DNA from: DASQHW01 sp038238245
Lineage (GTDB): Bacteria; Actinomycetota; Acidimicrobiia; IMCC26256; PALSA-610
Assembly (NCBI GenBank): GCA_038238245.1
Contig: JBBRXX010000006.1
Coordinates: 62,001 to 126,000 of the forward strand
Reading direction: 5' to 3'
DNA length: 64,000 nucleotides
The notes beneath the pieces are model-generated. The model was not told the DNA's origin and did no database searches. It was given only the letters and a program-made list of their open reading frames with translations. Within the stretch, counting starts at the first letter, position 1; each line of letters starts with the position of its first letter. A program made the position numbers and the translations under genes. This document shows positions 17,032 to 24,693 of the stretch, piece after piece.

Positions 17032-18375
17032 TTGACCCTCGACGATCTCGCAAGGCTGATAGGGGAGTCAGCTCACGTCGTCCAGATGTGGCAGGAGCTC
17101 GGTTTGCTTTCATGCGAGACGGAGCTCGTCGAGATGGACCTCCATCGGGCCCGGCTGATCCAGTTCGTGGTACGCCACGGCGTGCCGCCCAAAACTCTCG
17201 CAGAGGTCACCCAGCGCCGCGACATGCTCGGCGAGTACATCGCGATGATCGGCGTGCGTGGTGTCGCGCCGCGGAGTCTGACGCAGGTCGACGAGATCGC
17301 AGGAGAGGTCGGGCTCGACGCGAACGTCGTTTCACGCATCGCAGCCATCGTCGCGTTCACCGACGACGAGTTGTTCTACGACGACGACATCGCGATGCTG
17401 CGGATGGCGCGCGTCGCGCTCGAGGTGGGCTTCCCTGAGGATGCGCTCTCGCAGCTAATGCGCGTCTATGTCGATGCGCTCCGACGAGTCGCCGAGGCGG
17501 AGAACCGACTGTTTCACATGTACGTGCACGAGCGACTGCGCGCCGAAGGCGTCGCCGGAGCTGACCTTGTCGCCGCAACCCAGGCCGCCGCCGGACCCTT
17601 ACTGCCGGTGCTCGAGCCGGCGCTTCTGTACTTCCACCGGAAGGCATTCGAGGCCGCTCTGCGCGAAGACATGCTGCTTCATCTGCGCGAGGAAATGGGT
17701 TCGCCCGCGGACGAGATCGGCCGTGTCCCTGTGGCCGTCCTCTTTGTCGATCTCGCCTCATTCACCCCGCTCACGGAGGCCATGGGGGATGCCGCAGCGG
17801 CCGGGGTCGTCGACCGTTTCTCCGAACTCGTGCGCGACGCCTGTCGGCACCACGAGGGACGCGTCATCAAGCAGATCGGCGACGAGTTCATGCTTCTGTT
17901 GCCTGACGCGCGTGCGCTGCTGCGGGCGGGCTTGGATATCCGCGCGCAGACCGCCCACGAAGGGCACTTCCCCGGAGTACGGCTCGGCGGCCACGCTGGC
18001 TTCGCGCTCTACCGCGAGGGGGACTACGTCGGGCGCGATGTGAATCTTGCGGCACGCGTCGTGGGCGAAGCGGGCCGCGGCCAGTTCCTCGTCACGGCCG
18101 GCGTTGCCGCCGCCGACGCTGATCAAACCGACGCGCAGCTGACTTCGCTAGGTGGTCGTCGGTTGAAGGGAATCGCCGAAGAAGTTGAGCTCTTTGCGGT
18201 TGCACCAGAACTCGAACTTCGCGATCGCGACGTTGACCCCGTATGTGGCATGGAGCTGGCGCCGGATACGGAGACCGCGCGCCTGTCATGGCGAGGGAGA
18301 GATGTCGTCTTCTGCTCACAGACGTGCCTGCAACGGTTTGTCGAGAACCCGGAGCATTACGACGCTGGGCGATAA
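17032..18375 (+). CDS. Class III nucleotidyl cyclase with helical sensor region and C-terminal YHS metal domain
   Basis: 447 residues from TTG 17032. Residues 1-50 resemble a MerR-type helix-turn-helix (LTLDDLARLIGESAHVVQMWQELG). Residues 50-220 are helical, like the regulatory region of some mycobacterial cyclases. The class III domain (about 230-400) keeps both metal Asps (FVDLASFT; KQIGDEFML, which also has the purine Lys) and the Asn/Arg of DVNLAARVVGEAG. The last 45 residues are a YHS domain (DVDPVCGMELAP...CSQTCLQRFVENPEHY) with Cys ligands, a module common in copper and heavy-metal proteins. It probably makes cAMP (or another cyclic nucleotide) under metal control, which would fit its place in a copper block. 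Confidence 0.88.
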   Translation: MTLDDLARLIGESAHVVQMWQELGLLSCETELVEMDLHRARLIQFVVRHGVPPKTLAEVTQRRDMLGEYIAMIGVRGVAPRSLTQVDEIAGEVGLDANVVSRIAAIVAFTDDELFYDDDIAMLRMARVALEVGFPEDALSQLMRVYVDALRRVAEAENRLFHMYVHERLRAEGVAGADLVAATQAAAGPLLPVLEPALLYFHRKAFEAALREDMLLHLREEMGSPADEIGRVPVAVLFVDLASFTPLTEAMGDAAAAGVVDRFSELVRDACRHHEGRVIKQIGDEFMLLLPDARALLRAGLDIRAQTAHEGHFPGVRLGGHAGFALYREGDYVGRDVNLAARVVGEAGRGQFLVTAGVAAADADQTDAQLTSLGGRRLKGIAEEVELFAVAPELELRDRDVDPVCGMELAPDTETARLSWRGRDVVFCSQTCLQRFVENPEHYDAGR

Positions 18376-18455
18376 CCCGAGTGCCGCGCTCGCCATCCAG
18401 CGTCTGGCACGATCCCGTGCTGCGAGGGGCGGTGAGTGCGAGCAGTGCCCTCGTA

Positions 18456-18631
18456 CGGTTGGATGTGGGTCGGTCTTTGTGTCGTCTGCGCTACCAAGGC
18501 CGATCTCGACGTGAGTGCTGTAGTCCGGCGTCTTTCGAAGCGTCGGTTGGATGTGGGTCGGTCTTTGTGTCGTCTGCGCTACCAAGGCCGATCTCGACGT
18601 GAGTGCTGTAGTCCGGCGTCTTTCGAAGCGT
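18456..18631. repeat. Perfect 88-bp tandem duplication (two copies)
   Basis: The unit at 18456-18543 is repeated without a mismatch at 18544-18631. It begins CGGTTGGATGTGGGTCGG and ends TTTCGAAGCGT. It lies just after the cyclase gene and inside a decayed minus-strand coding region. Identity of the copies points to a recent duplication. Confidence 0.95.
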
Positions 18632-18970
18632 CGCCTCCGAGCGGCGGAGATCTTCGGTGGTCGCGCCGAGACGTCTGATCGCCAGGTTGCTTCCTGCGTC
18701 GCTGTGGTCGAACAATTCGGCGCGCCTCGCCGCTTCGAGAACATCGCCGTCGGTGATATCCAGCAGTTCGCCGAATGGGATCGGTGAGCTCTGTAGAGGA
18801 GCGCGGCGCGTTCACGGACGATCCACCGGAGATGCTGCCGTTCGTCGCGCAGCGCTGCAATCGTCTTGCCTGTGCGCGCTGCGTTGCGTCGCGTCGCGTT
18901 GCGTCGCCCGTCTGCGCGGCATCGGACTTTGTCGGCGGCCTTTTGTGCTGCGGTGACCGCGGCTTGCACC
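18480..18970 (-). pseudogene. Decayed minus-strand gene of unknown family
   Basis: Two frames read in series look like one protein. Upstream (about 18970 down to 18790) is a charged helical part: AAVTAAQKAADKVRCRADGR, then ALRDERQHLRWIVRERAALL. After a frame change near 18785 comes PFGELLDITDGDVLEAARRA, ELFDHSDAGSNLAIRRLGAT and EDLRRSEATLRKTPDYSTH. The 88-bp duplication then scrambles the end. A GCGTT/GCGTC microrepeat at about 18878-18910 sits in the helical part. The sequence is too ordered to be noise, but I cannot name a family. No intact start or stop pair exists. Confidence 0.35.
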
Positions 18971-19140
18971 TCGGCGAGCGGATCGTCCGCTGCTGCTCCC
19001 GGCCGAGGAGTGCGACGTCAGCGGGGTGACGATAGGGAGTACGACGGCGGAGCGTGCGGTGGACGCAACGCTGCTTGCGCACGGTTGGTCAATGAGTAAC
19101 GGCTCCCGTTTGCGCGCGTACGAACGATCGCTGAACATGA

Positions 19141-19566
19141 TCATCTGACCGTCACGGTCATCTTCATGCCCGAGCCGTAGTGCCCTTTCTCGTGGCACCC
19201 GACGATAAGGGTGGTTGGTGACGAGAAGGTATATGTGAGTGACTTCGTCTGTCCGGCTTCTACCTTGACAGCGTTGTCGGCGCCATGCATGTCGTGACTG
19301 CTGCCGCCCATCATCTCGGCTTCGTGTGCGTCTTGCGCTGCAGAGTCCCCGATGTATGCCTCATGTGTTGTCTCGTCGTTGTTGCTGAACCGAAATGCAA
19401 TCGTTTCGCCGGAGCGAACCGACACGATCGGCGGTTCGAAGGACGTACGCCGCATGCCGACACTCACCGTACGCCCCGCCGTCGTTCCGGAACTCGAGCC
19501 GCAGGCGGCGGTGGCCCCAGCCAAGACAACTGCCAAGATGAGCAACGTGACACGAGACGAATACAC
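19141..19566 (-). CDS. Cupredoxin (plastocyanin-like) lipoprotein
   Basis: 141 residues. The signal peptide ends in a lipobox (AGATAAC, Cys22), so it is membrane-anchored outside the cell. The domain shows the type-I copper set: His in DETTHEAYIGD and the C-terminal loop VGCHEKGHYGSGM with Cys, His and Met ligands. A His/Met-rich insertion (EAEMMGGSSHDMHGAD) could bind more copper. It may carry electrons or buffer copper outside the membrane. A BlaI-type dyad lies 76 bp upstream. It is the periplasm-side element of the copper block. Confidence 0.9.
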   Translation of the reverse strand: MYSSRVTLLILAVVLAGATAACGSSSGTTAGRTVSVGMRRTSFEPPIVSVRSGETIAFRFSNNDETTHEAYIGDSAAQDAHEAEMMGGSSHDMHGADNAVKVEAGQTKSLTYTFSSPTTLIVGCHEKGHYGSGMKMTVTVR

Positions 19567-19641
19567 GAACGCTCCTGTCTAGTCAGCGAGACGACCCCCG
19601 TTGTCGCGCCGCTGTGACGTTTCCGGCAGGGTAGTCTGACA

Positions 19642-19659
19642 ACTACGATACGTCGTAGT
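19642..19659. promoter_or_regulatory. BlaI-type operator before the cupredoxin gene
   Basis: ACTACGA (19642-19648) and TCGTAGT (19653-19659) form a perfect 7-bp dyad with a 4-bp spacer; expressed as CTACG-N6-CGTAG it is the same as the site at 14952-14971. It lies 76 bp before the cupredoxin start and 120 bp before a small secreted ORF on the other strand. Confidence 0.7.
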
Positions 19660-19778
19660 CGGTGGCCGGCGACGGTATTTCACCAAGTACCCGCATCAAT
19701 GACACGTACGGGTAGGACGCGGGACGGCGCGAAGTCCTGTTGCCGCAGCGGGGCGGGCCGCGCGCGCTTCGTGATGGA

Positions 19779-20027
19779 ATGCGATTTCGACGCATCCCGA
19801 ACGAGCTCGATGCCCACCCCTCCTTACGCCGGTCGCTCGACGGCGCGAGTTCGCATCTCCGCGTATGCGTGGGCATGCTCGTCGGCTTGTCGGCTTCGGT
19901 CGTACTCTCGTCTGCGAGCCCGGCTTCCAATGGCGTCTTCGGGACTGCGACCGCAGCGATCCCGACGTACCAGGGTTGTGACGTTGGCCCCTTGGCCATC
20001 AACCCCCCGGCAGTAGATGGGGCGTAA
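19779..20027 (+). CDS. Possible small exported protein
   Basis: 82 residues from ATG 19779. A basic stretch (SLRRSLDGASSHLR) precedes a hydrophobic core (VCVGMLVGLSASVVLSSASPA) resembling a signal peptide, leaving a mature tail of about 30 residues with a single Cys (YQGCDVGPLAINPP). No family is recognised and the ribosome site is weak. It could be a remnant or a real small secreted peptide under the same dyad as the cupredoxin. Confidence 0.35.
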   Translation: MRFRRIPNELDAHPSLRRSLDGASSHLRVCVGMLVGLSASVVLSSASPASNGVFGTATAAIPTYQGCDVGPLAINPPAVDGA

Positions 20028-20112
20028 TACCGAGTTGACGCAACGTCGGGACCGTCAAAGCTGGCTGCGCTAGCTTCGTGGGCTTGTGTGGCGGTTGTGG
20101 AACAGGTTCGTG

Positions 20113-21363
20113 ATGTTTCGACGGCGACACGAGCGCACCGCTGTTGCGATGTTGAGTGCGTTCAGTCTCATCTTGACAGCGCTGATCGGGTCGTCGGGTT
20201 CGGCCGGTGCCAATGTCGCGACCGACCAGGCGCAGATAACCGCGCTGAAACACAAGATTGCGGCGCAAGGTGAGCGGGTGAAGTCGCTCGTCAGTCGCTA
20301 CAACGAACTCCAAGCCCAGGTCAGCTCGCTCGACGTGCAGCTCGCTGATAGCCAAAGGCTTCTCGCGGCCGACGAGCGTGCCGAGACGGCGGCCAAGCTC
20401 GCCGCGCGTCGTGTGGCGGTCAGGGCATACACAAGCAACTCGGGGATGGACTCGACACTCGCGCTTCTCAGCGGCACCGCGAGCATCACAGCGACGCTCA
20501 GTCAGAATCAGTACCTCGGCGCAGTCAACAGCAGGTTGGGCGACGCGCTCAACGCGTTGCGCGTCGCCCAAGACCGCACCGAGGCGGCGAGAAGCAACAT
20601 GCGGTCCAAACAGGCCCGCGCCACGAAGTCGCTTCGCGACCTTACGAAGGCTCATGACGCGGCCACGTCGGCGATCGCGTCCGACGAGGCGACGCTGAGC
20701 CACGTCTCCGGTGACCTCCGTTCCCTCTTGGCGGTCGCCGACGAACAGCGACAAGCTGCCAAGCGGACAGCCGAACGCGGGCTCGCTGCCGCCGGAGCGT
20801 CGCCGCAAACCCAACAAACGGCCTCCGTCGCCGCACCCTCACCCGGACCCTCGCCACCACCCGGACCGTCGCGCTCATCGGGCGCTTACGCGAATCCGCT
20901 ACGTGCTATCACCGCGCTCACGCCCGAACGGATTGACCAGGGCGTTGACTTCGCGGGCTTCGGCCCGATCTACGCGATCGGCAACGGTGTGGTACTCAAC
21001 ACCCTGGGCAACGGATGGCCCGGCGGCACCTTCATCGCCTACCGCCTGACCGAGGGACCCGCGAACGGACTCGTCGTCTTTGCTGCCGAGGACATCGCGC
21101 CGAGCGTCCAGGTTGGGGACACCGTGACATCGAACACCGTCCTCGGTCACATGTATGCGGGCCCCGACGGGATCGAGATGGGTTGGGCGGATGGCAACGC
21201 GTTGCCCAACACGATGGCCCGTAGCTACGGCCAGTACAACGGATCGAACCCAACCGCGTTCGGAGTCAACTTCTCTCGGTTCCTCCAGGGTGTGGGTGCG
21301 CCCGGAGGCGTACAGGACGGTCTACCGACCGGCCAACTCCCACGCGGGTGGCCCCAGTGGTAA
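20113..21363 (+). CDS. Secreted coiled-coil protein with C-terminal beta domain, wall-associated
   Basis: About 416 residues from ATG 20113 (MFRRRHERT); an upstream in-frame GTG at 20086 is possible. The signal peptide spans AVAMLSAFSLILTALIGSSGSAGA. Residues 35-235 are a coiled coil (ITALKHKIAAQGERVKSLVSR...) like the regulatory arms of RipA/PcsB proteins. A Pro-rich linker (PSPGPSPPPGPSRSS) leads to a 150-residue beta-rich domain (GVDFAGFGPIYAIGNGVVL, VQVGDTVTSNTVLGHMY) that resembles a peptidase M23 fold but without an intact HxxxD/HxH zinc site. A non-catalytic wall-binding or amidase-activator role is likely. Its arm is similar in plan to the NlpC/P60 protein at 13626-14747. Confidence 0.8.
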   Translation: MFRRRHERTAVAMLSAFSLILTALIGSSGSAGANVATDQAQITALKHKIAAQGERVKSLVSRYNELQAQVSSLDVQLADSQRLLAADERAETAAKLAARRVAVRAYTSNSGMDSTLALLSGTASITATLSQNQYLGAVNSRLGDALNALRVAQDRTEAARSNMRSKQARATKSLRDLTKAHDAATSAIASDEATLSHVSGDLRSLLAVADEQRQAAKRTAERGLAAAGASPQTQQTASVAAPSPGPSPPPGPSRSSGAYANPLRAITALTPERIDQGVDFAGFGPIYAIGNGVVLNTLGNGWPGGTFIAYRLTEGPANGLVVFAAEDIAPSVQVGDTVTSNTVLGHMYAGPDGIEMGWADGNALPNTMARSYGQYNGSNPTAFGVNFSRFLQGVGAPGGVQDGLPTGQLPRGWPQW

Positions 21364-21457
21364 CGCTCATACGGGTACCGCGTTCGAGGCCGCGTATGTG
21401 AGATTCTCGGACCGAGGGAAAGGAGACGGGACCGTCATGCCCCATGACGCCTCACGC

Positions 21458-22108
21458 TTACTTCCTTGAGGAAGCCTTCCGTCGACTGGTCCTTGCCGGC
21501 GCCGGGTCCGCGCTCGCGCCCCGCATGAGCACTTCAAGGAATGTCTCGAAGAGCTGAGGATGCTTGGTGGCGCACGTCGCGACGTGTTGCCAAAGGCCCT
21601 GATTCGCGGCATAGACGATGGCCGCGAACTCTTCGATCGGTACGTCGATTGCCGCGCTGACGTCGGAGAGCCTCTTGGCGACGAAGCGGGCGATCAACTG
21701 CTCGGTCTGGCGCTCGAACTCCGCCAGCAAGCGTCCGGTCTCTTCGTCGCGCAGGGCCCGAAGCCGAAACTCCAACGCGAGTGCGAGCATCGTGCGGTTG
21801 GCGAGCTCGTGCTCAGTCCACACTCGTGCGATAGCCGTCGCGTCGGGCGGAGTCGTCGACTTCTCGAGGAGGCCGGCATAGGCGTCAAGGAGTCGTTGAT
21901 TGTGGCGCCCCATGACCGCCAGGAAGAGGTCTTGGCGGTTGCCGAAGTTCGAGTAGATGGCGCCTTTCGTGAAGCCCGCGGTCGCGGCGATGTCGTCGAG
22001 CGCCGCCGCTTCGTAGCCGCGTTCGGCGAAGACGGTCTCCGCAGCGTCGAGGAGGGCGCTGCGCGTCAGCTCTCGGCGACGATTTGGCGTCAATGGTTCA
22101 GCTGCCAC
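21458..22108 (-). CDS. TetR-family transcriptional regulator
   Basis: 216 residues. The N-terminal helix-turn-helix reads LLDAAETVFAERGYEAAALD, DIAATAGFTKGAIYSNFGNR, typical TetR; the remaining helices form the ligand pocket. The tail is basic (RTSRRKASSRK). It is divergent from a cupin gene, and the 18-bp palindrome at 22153-22170 lies between them, so it probably represses itself and the cupin. The ligand is unknown. Confidence 0.92.
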   Translation of the reverse strand: MAAEPLTPNRRRELTRSALLDAAETVFAERGYEAAALDDIAATAGFTKGAIYSNFGNRQDLFLAVMGRHNQRLLDAYAGLLEKSTTPPDATAIARVWTEHELANRTMLALALEFRLRALRDEETGRLLAEFERQTEQLIARFVAKRLSDVSAAIDVPIEEFAAIVYAANQGLWQHVATCATKHPQLFETFLEVLMRGASADPAPARTSRRKASSRK

Positions 22109-22152
22109 GGTTTCACCTTCCTAGTTGACGCTGCTATTCGCGAGCGGATATT

Positions 22153-22170
22153 AGATTCGTGGACGAATCT
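22153..22170. promoter_or_regulatory. TetR operator, 18-bp palindrome
   Basis: AGATTCGTGGACGAATCT is a perfect inverted repeat (8-bp arms, GG centre). It sits 45 bp before the tetR start and 42 bp before the cupin start, the usual position for divergent TetR control. Confidence 0.75.
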
Positions 22171-22211
22171 CATCTACGTCAGCGAATATGACACCGGCGC
22201 GAGGAGCAGCG

Positions 22212-22715
22212 ATGAAGGGCACACCTTCTGATCACTTGATGCGTCCAGGGACGGCGCAGACCTTCCAGTTCGGCGAACTGGCGTTTCGAACGGTCGTGCC
22301 GAGCGCCTTCGGCTCGGCGATCTCGCTGTTCGAGGCCGAGCTCGCGTCTCGGACCTTGTCCGGGCCGTTGCACATCCACGAACGCGAAGATGCGGTCTCT
22401 TACGTGCTCGACGGCTGCCTCACGTTCCAGGTCGGTAACGAAGTCCTCGCTGCTCCGGCGGGTACCGCAGTCATTCAGCCGCGCGGCGTGCAACACACCT
22501 TCTGGAACGCTTCCGCAAAGCCAGCCCGCGCTCTCGACGTAGTGATACCCGGCGGCCTCGAGCGTTTCTACGAAGACGTCGCGGCAACTATCGCCGGCCA
22601 ACCCGATGCGGGAACGCGAGTCGCGGCGATGGAGCAACGCTCTGGTATTCGCATGGACTGGGACAGTCTCCCGACGCTGCTCGAACGTCACAGTCTGCGG
22701 CCCGCAGCAAGCTAG
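22212..22715 (+). CDS. Cupin-domain protein
   Basis: 167 residues from ATG 22212 with GAGGAG at 22201-22206. A single cupin barrel: motif 1 PLHIHEREDAVSYVLDGCLTF and motif 2 GTAVIQPRGVQHTFWNAS, giving a possible 3-His/Glu metal site. Residues after 125 form a helical tail seen in quercetin-dioxygenase-like and resistance-associated cupins. The ligand or substrate is unknown. Divergent from a TetR gene with a shared palindrome, it is likely induced when TetR binds its ligand. Confidence 0.85.
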   Translation: MKGTPSDHLMRPGTAQTFQFGELAFRTVVPSAFGSAISLFEAELASRTLSGPLHIHEREDAVSYVLDGCLTFQVGNEVLAAPAGTAVIQPRGVQHTFWNASAKPARALDVVIPGGLERFYEDVAATIAGQPDAGTRVAAMEQRSGIRMDWDSLPTLLERHSLRPAAS

Positions 22716-22744
22716 GTAGATGACGAGGTCAAAGACGACTCTGC

Positions 22745-22875
22745 GCCACGCTGTTCGCGCGTGTCTACCAGCGCGTCGCAGCGGCAGGCGAGGAAGCCGG
22801 CGCCGGTGAACACCGCCGTCGGTTGCTTTCCGATCTGTACACGGTCGCGTCGTCGAAGTCGGCGCGGGAAACGGC
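22745..22875 (+). pseudogene. Remnant of a second SAM methyltransferase N-terminus
   Basis: One frame reads LFARVYQRVAAAGEEAGAGE, HRRRLLSDL, the usual lead-in of small class I methyltransferases. After a frame change near 22840 it continues VHGRVVEVGAGNGLNYW, the SAM-binding motif I (VxEVGAGxGLN). It then runs in frame into the complete methyltransferase that follows, which has its own motif I. This looks like a partly deleted tandem paralog. Confidence 0.55.
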
Positions 22876-22938
22876 TTGAACTATTGGTCAGGGAACTTCC
22901 GGATGGCGTTCCCCGCCCGGCAGGAGCAACATCGCGCC

Positions 22939-23556
22939 ATGGGCTTTTACCAGGAACAGATACTGCCGCGATTCCAAGACAAGGTGATGGCCCGCAAGCC
23001 GAACCGTGAGGTCCGCGCCCGGGTCTGCGACGGACTCCACGGCGCGGTTGTCGAAGTCGGCTTCGGCACCGCGCTCAACGCCCGCTACTACCCCCCGGAG
23101 GTATCGAAGGTCGTTGCCATCGAACCGTCGAAGGTCTGTATGCGGATCGCCGAACGGCGCATCGCGAAATCCTCGGTGCCGATCGAATACGGGGGTCTCA
23201 CGGGCGAGCATCTCGACCTGCCATCCGGCACGTTCGACGGCGTGCTGTCCACTTGGACGCTCTGCACGATTCCGAACCTGGAAGCCGCGCTCGCCGAGCT
23301 GCGACGTGTGCTGAAGCCGGGCGGAGCGTTTCACTTCGTGGAACATGGCCACGCGCCCGACGAGAAGGTCGCCCGCCTCCAGACACGCATCGAACCGCTG
23401 AACAAGCGTCTAGCGGGCGGCTGCCATCTCACCCGCCACATCTCCGAGGACATCGAGAAGGCCGGGTTCAACATCGAGAAGATCGAGACCTACTACTTCA
23501 AGGGTGAGCCGAAACCGATGGGCTACACCTACGAAGGGCGAGCAGTAACCGTCTAG
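22939..23556 (+). CDS. Class I SAM-dependent methyltransferase
   Basis: 205 residues from ATG 22939 (MGFYQEQILPRFQDK...), the usual start for this group. SAM motif I is VVEVGFGTALNARYYP, then the acidic loop VVAIEPSKVCMRIAERR, motif DGVLSTWTLCTIPNLEAALA and RVLKPGGAFHFVEHG. The region GGCHLTRHISEDIEKAGF is characteristic of UbiE/Coq5-like and arsenite- or phosphatidylethanolamine-methyltransferase-type small enzymes (Methyltransf_11). Substrate unknown. It may be co-transcribed with the cupin. Confidence 0.85.
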   Translation: MGFYQEQILPRFQDKVMARKPNREVRARVCDGLHGAVVEVGFGTALNARYYPPEVSKVVAIEPSKVCMRIAERRIAKSSVPIEYGGLTGEHLDLPSGTFDGVLSTWTLCTIPNLEAALAELRRVLKPGGAFHFVEHGHAPDEKVARLQTRIEPLNKRLAGGCHLTRHISEDIEKAGFNIEKIETYYFKGEPKPMGYTYEGRAVTV

Positions 23557-23851
23557 TGGTGGCGGCGCGTCGCGAGCATCGGTAGCGCAGATATCGAGAC
23601 ACAACCCAGCGCAGGAAGGGCGGCGAACAGTCTCATCGCCCGCAATCGTACCCGCCAAAATCAAAATGACCCACTACCCATCGTCGGCGTTCCAGTGCTC
23701 GATCTGATCGACATTCGGACTGAACACGACAGCAGCGTTATGTGCCAGCCGCCTTCGGACTGCAGCGTTGGTAGCAATGACGTCCGCTGACGGCGATGGC
23801 GCGCCTGCCGCGGAACTCGTCACGGGCGTCGGTGCAGTGAGGATGGCGCCC

Positions 23852-24280
23852 ATGACCAGCAGGCGCGGACTTCAAGCAGTACTCCGCGCGATAAGTGTGG
23901 TAGCGGCCGTCGCGGGCTCAGCCGTCGTCCAGGGCGGTGCCAACGTTTTGGACGGCGGCGACCTGTCAGCCAACGTTGATAGCGAGTTCCGTTTCTACGC
24001 GTCGTGGTACGCGGTATTCGGCGTTCTGCTCCTCGGGGCTGCGCAGCGACCTGAGTCAGAGACCGTGATCGTTCGGGCATGTGAAACTGGCTTCGGCTTT
24101 GCTGGTGCGAGTCGCCTGTTGTCGATGAAGGCCACCGGATCGCCGCATGTCTTCTTCAAGATCCTCACCGTGATTGAGTTCGTCCTGCCGGCCGTCATCA
24201 TCCCGTGGCAGAGCACGGTCGCGCGCAAGACCCGTGCGACGTCGCGTCTGCAGCTGCCGCGTCCTCTCGTCCGGACTTAG
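23852..24280 (+). CDS. DUF4345-like membrane protein
   Basis: About 142 residues from ATG 23852. Spans near AISVVAAVAGSAVVQGGANV, FYASWYAVFGVLLLGAAQR and ILTVIEFVLPAVIIPW. The patterns NVDSEFRFYASWYAVFGV and GFAGASRLLSMKATGSPH match my memory of the four-helix DUF4345 family, whose function is unknown. It is followed by a hairpin at 24364-24398. Confidence 0.65.
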   Translation: MTSRRGLQAVLRAISVVAAVAGSAVVQGGANVLDGGDLSANVDSEFRFYASWYAVFGVLLLGAAQRPESETVIVRACETGFGFAGASRLLSMKATGSPHVFFKILTVIEFVLPAVIIPWQSTVARKTRATSRLQLPRPLVRT

Positions 24281-24363
24281 GCCGCGTTCGAGGGTCTCCA
24301 CTTACGTCGGGGACATCATCGCCACCAAAGCGCTCGACGTGGCTTCTGACTCGGTGTAACTCC

Positions 24364-24398
24364 AACGGAAAACTCCGCACGCGTGCGGAGTTGCCGTT
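24364..24398 (+). terminator. Strong hairpin, probable terminator
   Basis: AACTCCGCAC (24371-24380) pairs perfectly with GTGCGGAGTT (24383-24392), and flanking AACGG/CCGTT extend the stem. There is no long T run, as is common in high-GC actinobacterial terminators. It follows the DUF4345-like gene. Confidence 0.6.
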
Positions 24399-24453
24399 CG
24401 TCAGCCCTTTCTAGGATTGGTTCATCGGCGACCGTGAAAAGGAGGCTGTTTTA

Positions 24454-24624
24454 GTGCTTCTCGTCCAGGTGATAACTCGCGTCGTTGCGCTCGTCGTCGA
24501 CCTGCGTTTTTGCAGGTGCGCACTACGCAAAGCTCCCGCTCCCTTACAAGGAGGAGGTCGGGGGTTCGAGCCCCTCAACGCCCACCCGCGAAAGCCCAGG
24601 TCAACGCAGCGACGTGCGCGCTGA
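24454..24624 (+). pseudogene. Gene start with strong ribosome site cut by the att repeat
   Basis: An excellent site AAAAGGAGG (24437-24445) precedes GTG 24454. The first 18 residues are hydrophobic (MLLVQVITRVVALVVDL), like the start of a membrane or exported protein. At 24543 the frame enters the 43-bp tRNA-derived repeat and becomes Arg/Pro-rich noise until a stop at 24622-24624. I read this as the beginning of a gene whose body was replaced when the element integrated or rearranged. Confidence 0.35.
24543..24585 (+). repeat. Left copy of the 43-bp tRNA-Val-derived direct repeat (att site)
   Basis: The repeat is identical to 29316-29358. It reads as the 3' half of a tRNA-Val: anticodon loop CTTACAA (anticodon TAC), variable loop AGGTC, T stem and loop GGGGG-TTCGAGC-CCCTC, and the acceptor 3' strand AACGCCC then A. 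This copy matches tRNA slightly further (GCTCC before the loop) but has no 5' half (no GGGCGTT, no D arm), so it is not a working tRNA. Confidence 0.85.
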
Positions 24625-24693
24625 TCGGCGTGTCGACGTCATGTCGCTTCGCTGCCATCCCGCGAGGATCCCGCGGCGAGGGTCAAAACGAGG

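Noticed and set aside
19999..20817. A 272-codon minus-strand frame opposite the secreted coiled-coil protein
   Set aside because: The plus-strand reading has a signal peptide, coiled coil and folded C-terminal domain; the minus-strand reading has none.
24510..24586. A complete tRNA-Val gene at the left att repeat
   Set aside because: The 3' half is perfect, but the 5' acceptor strand GGGCGTT and the D arm are missing from the 76 bases that should hold them.
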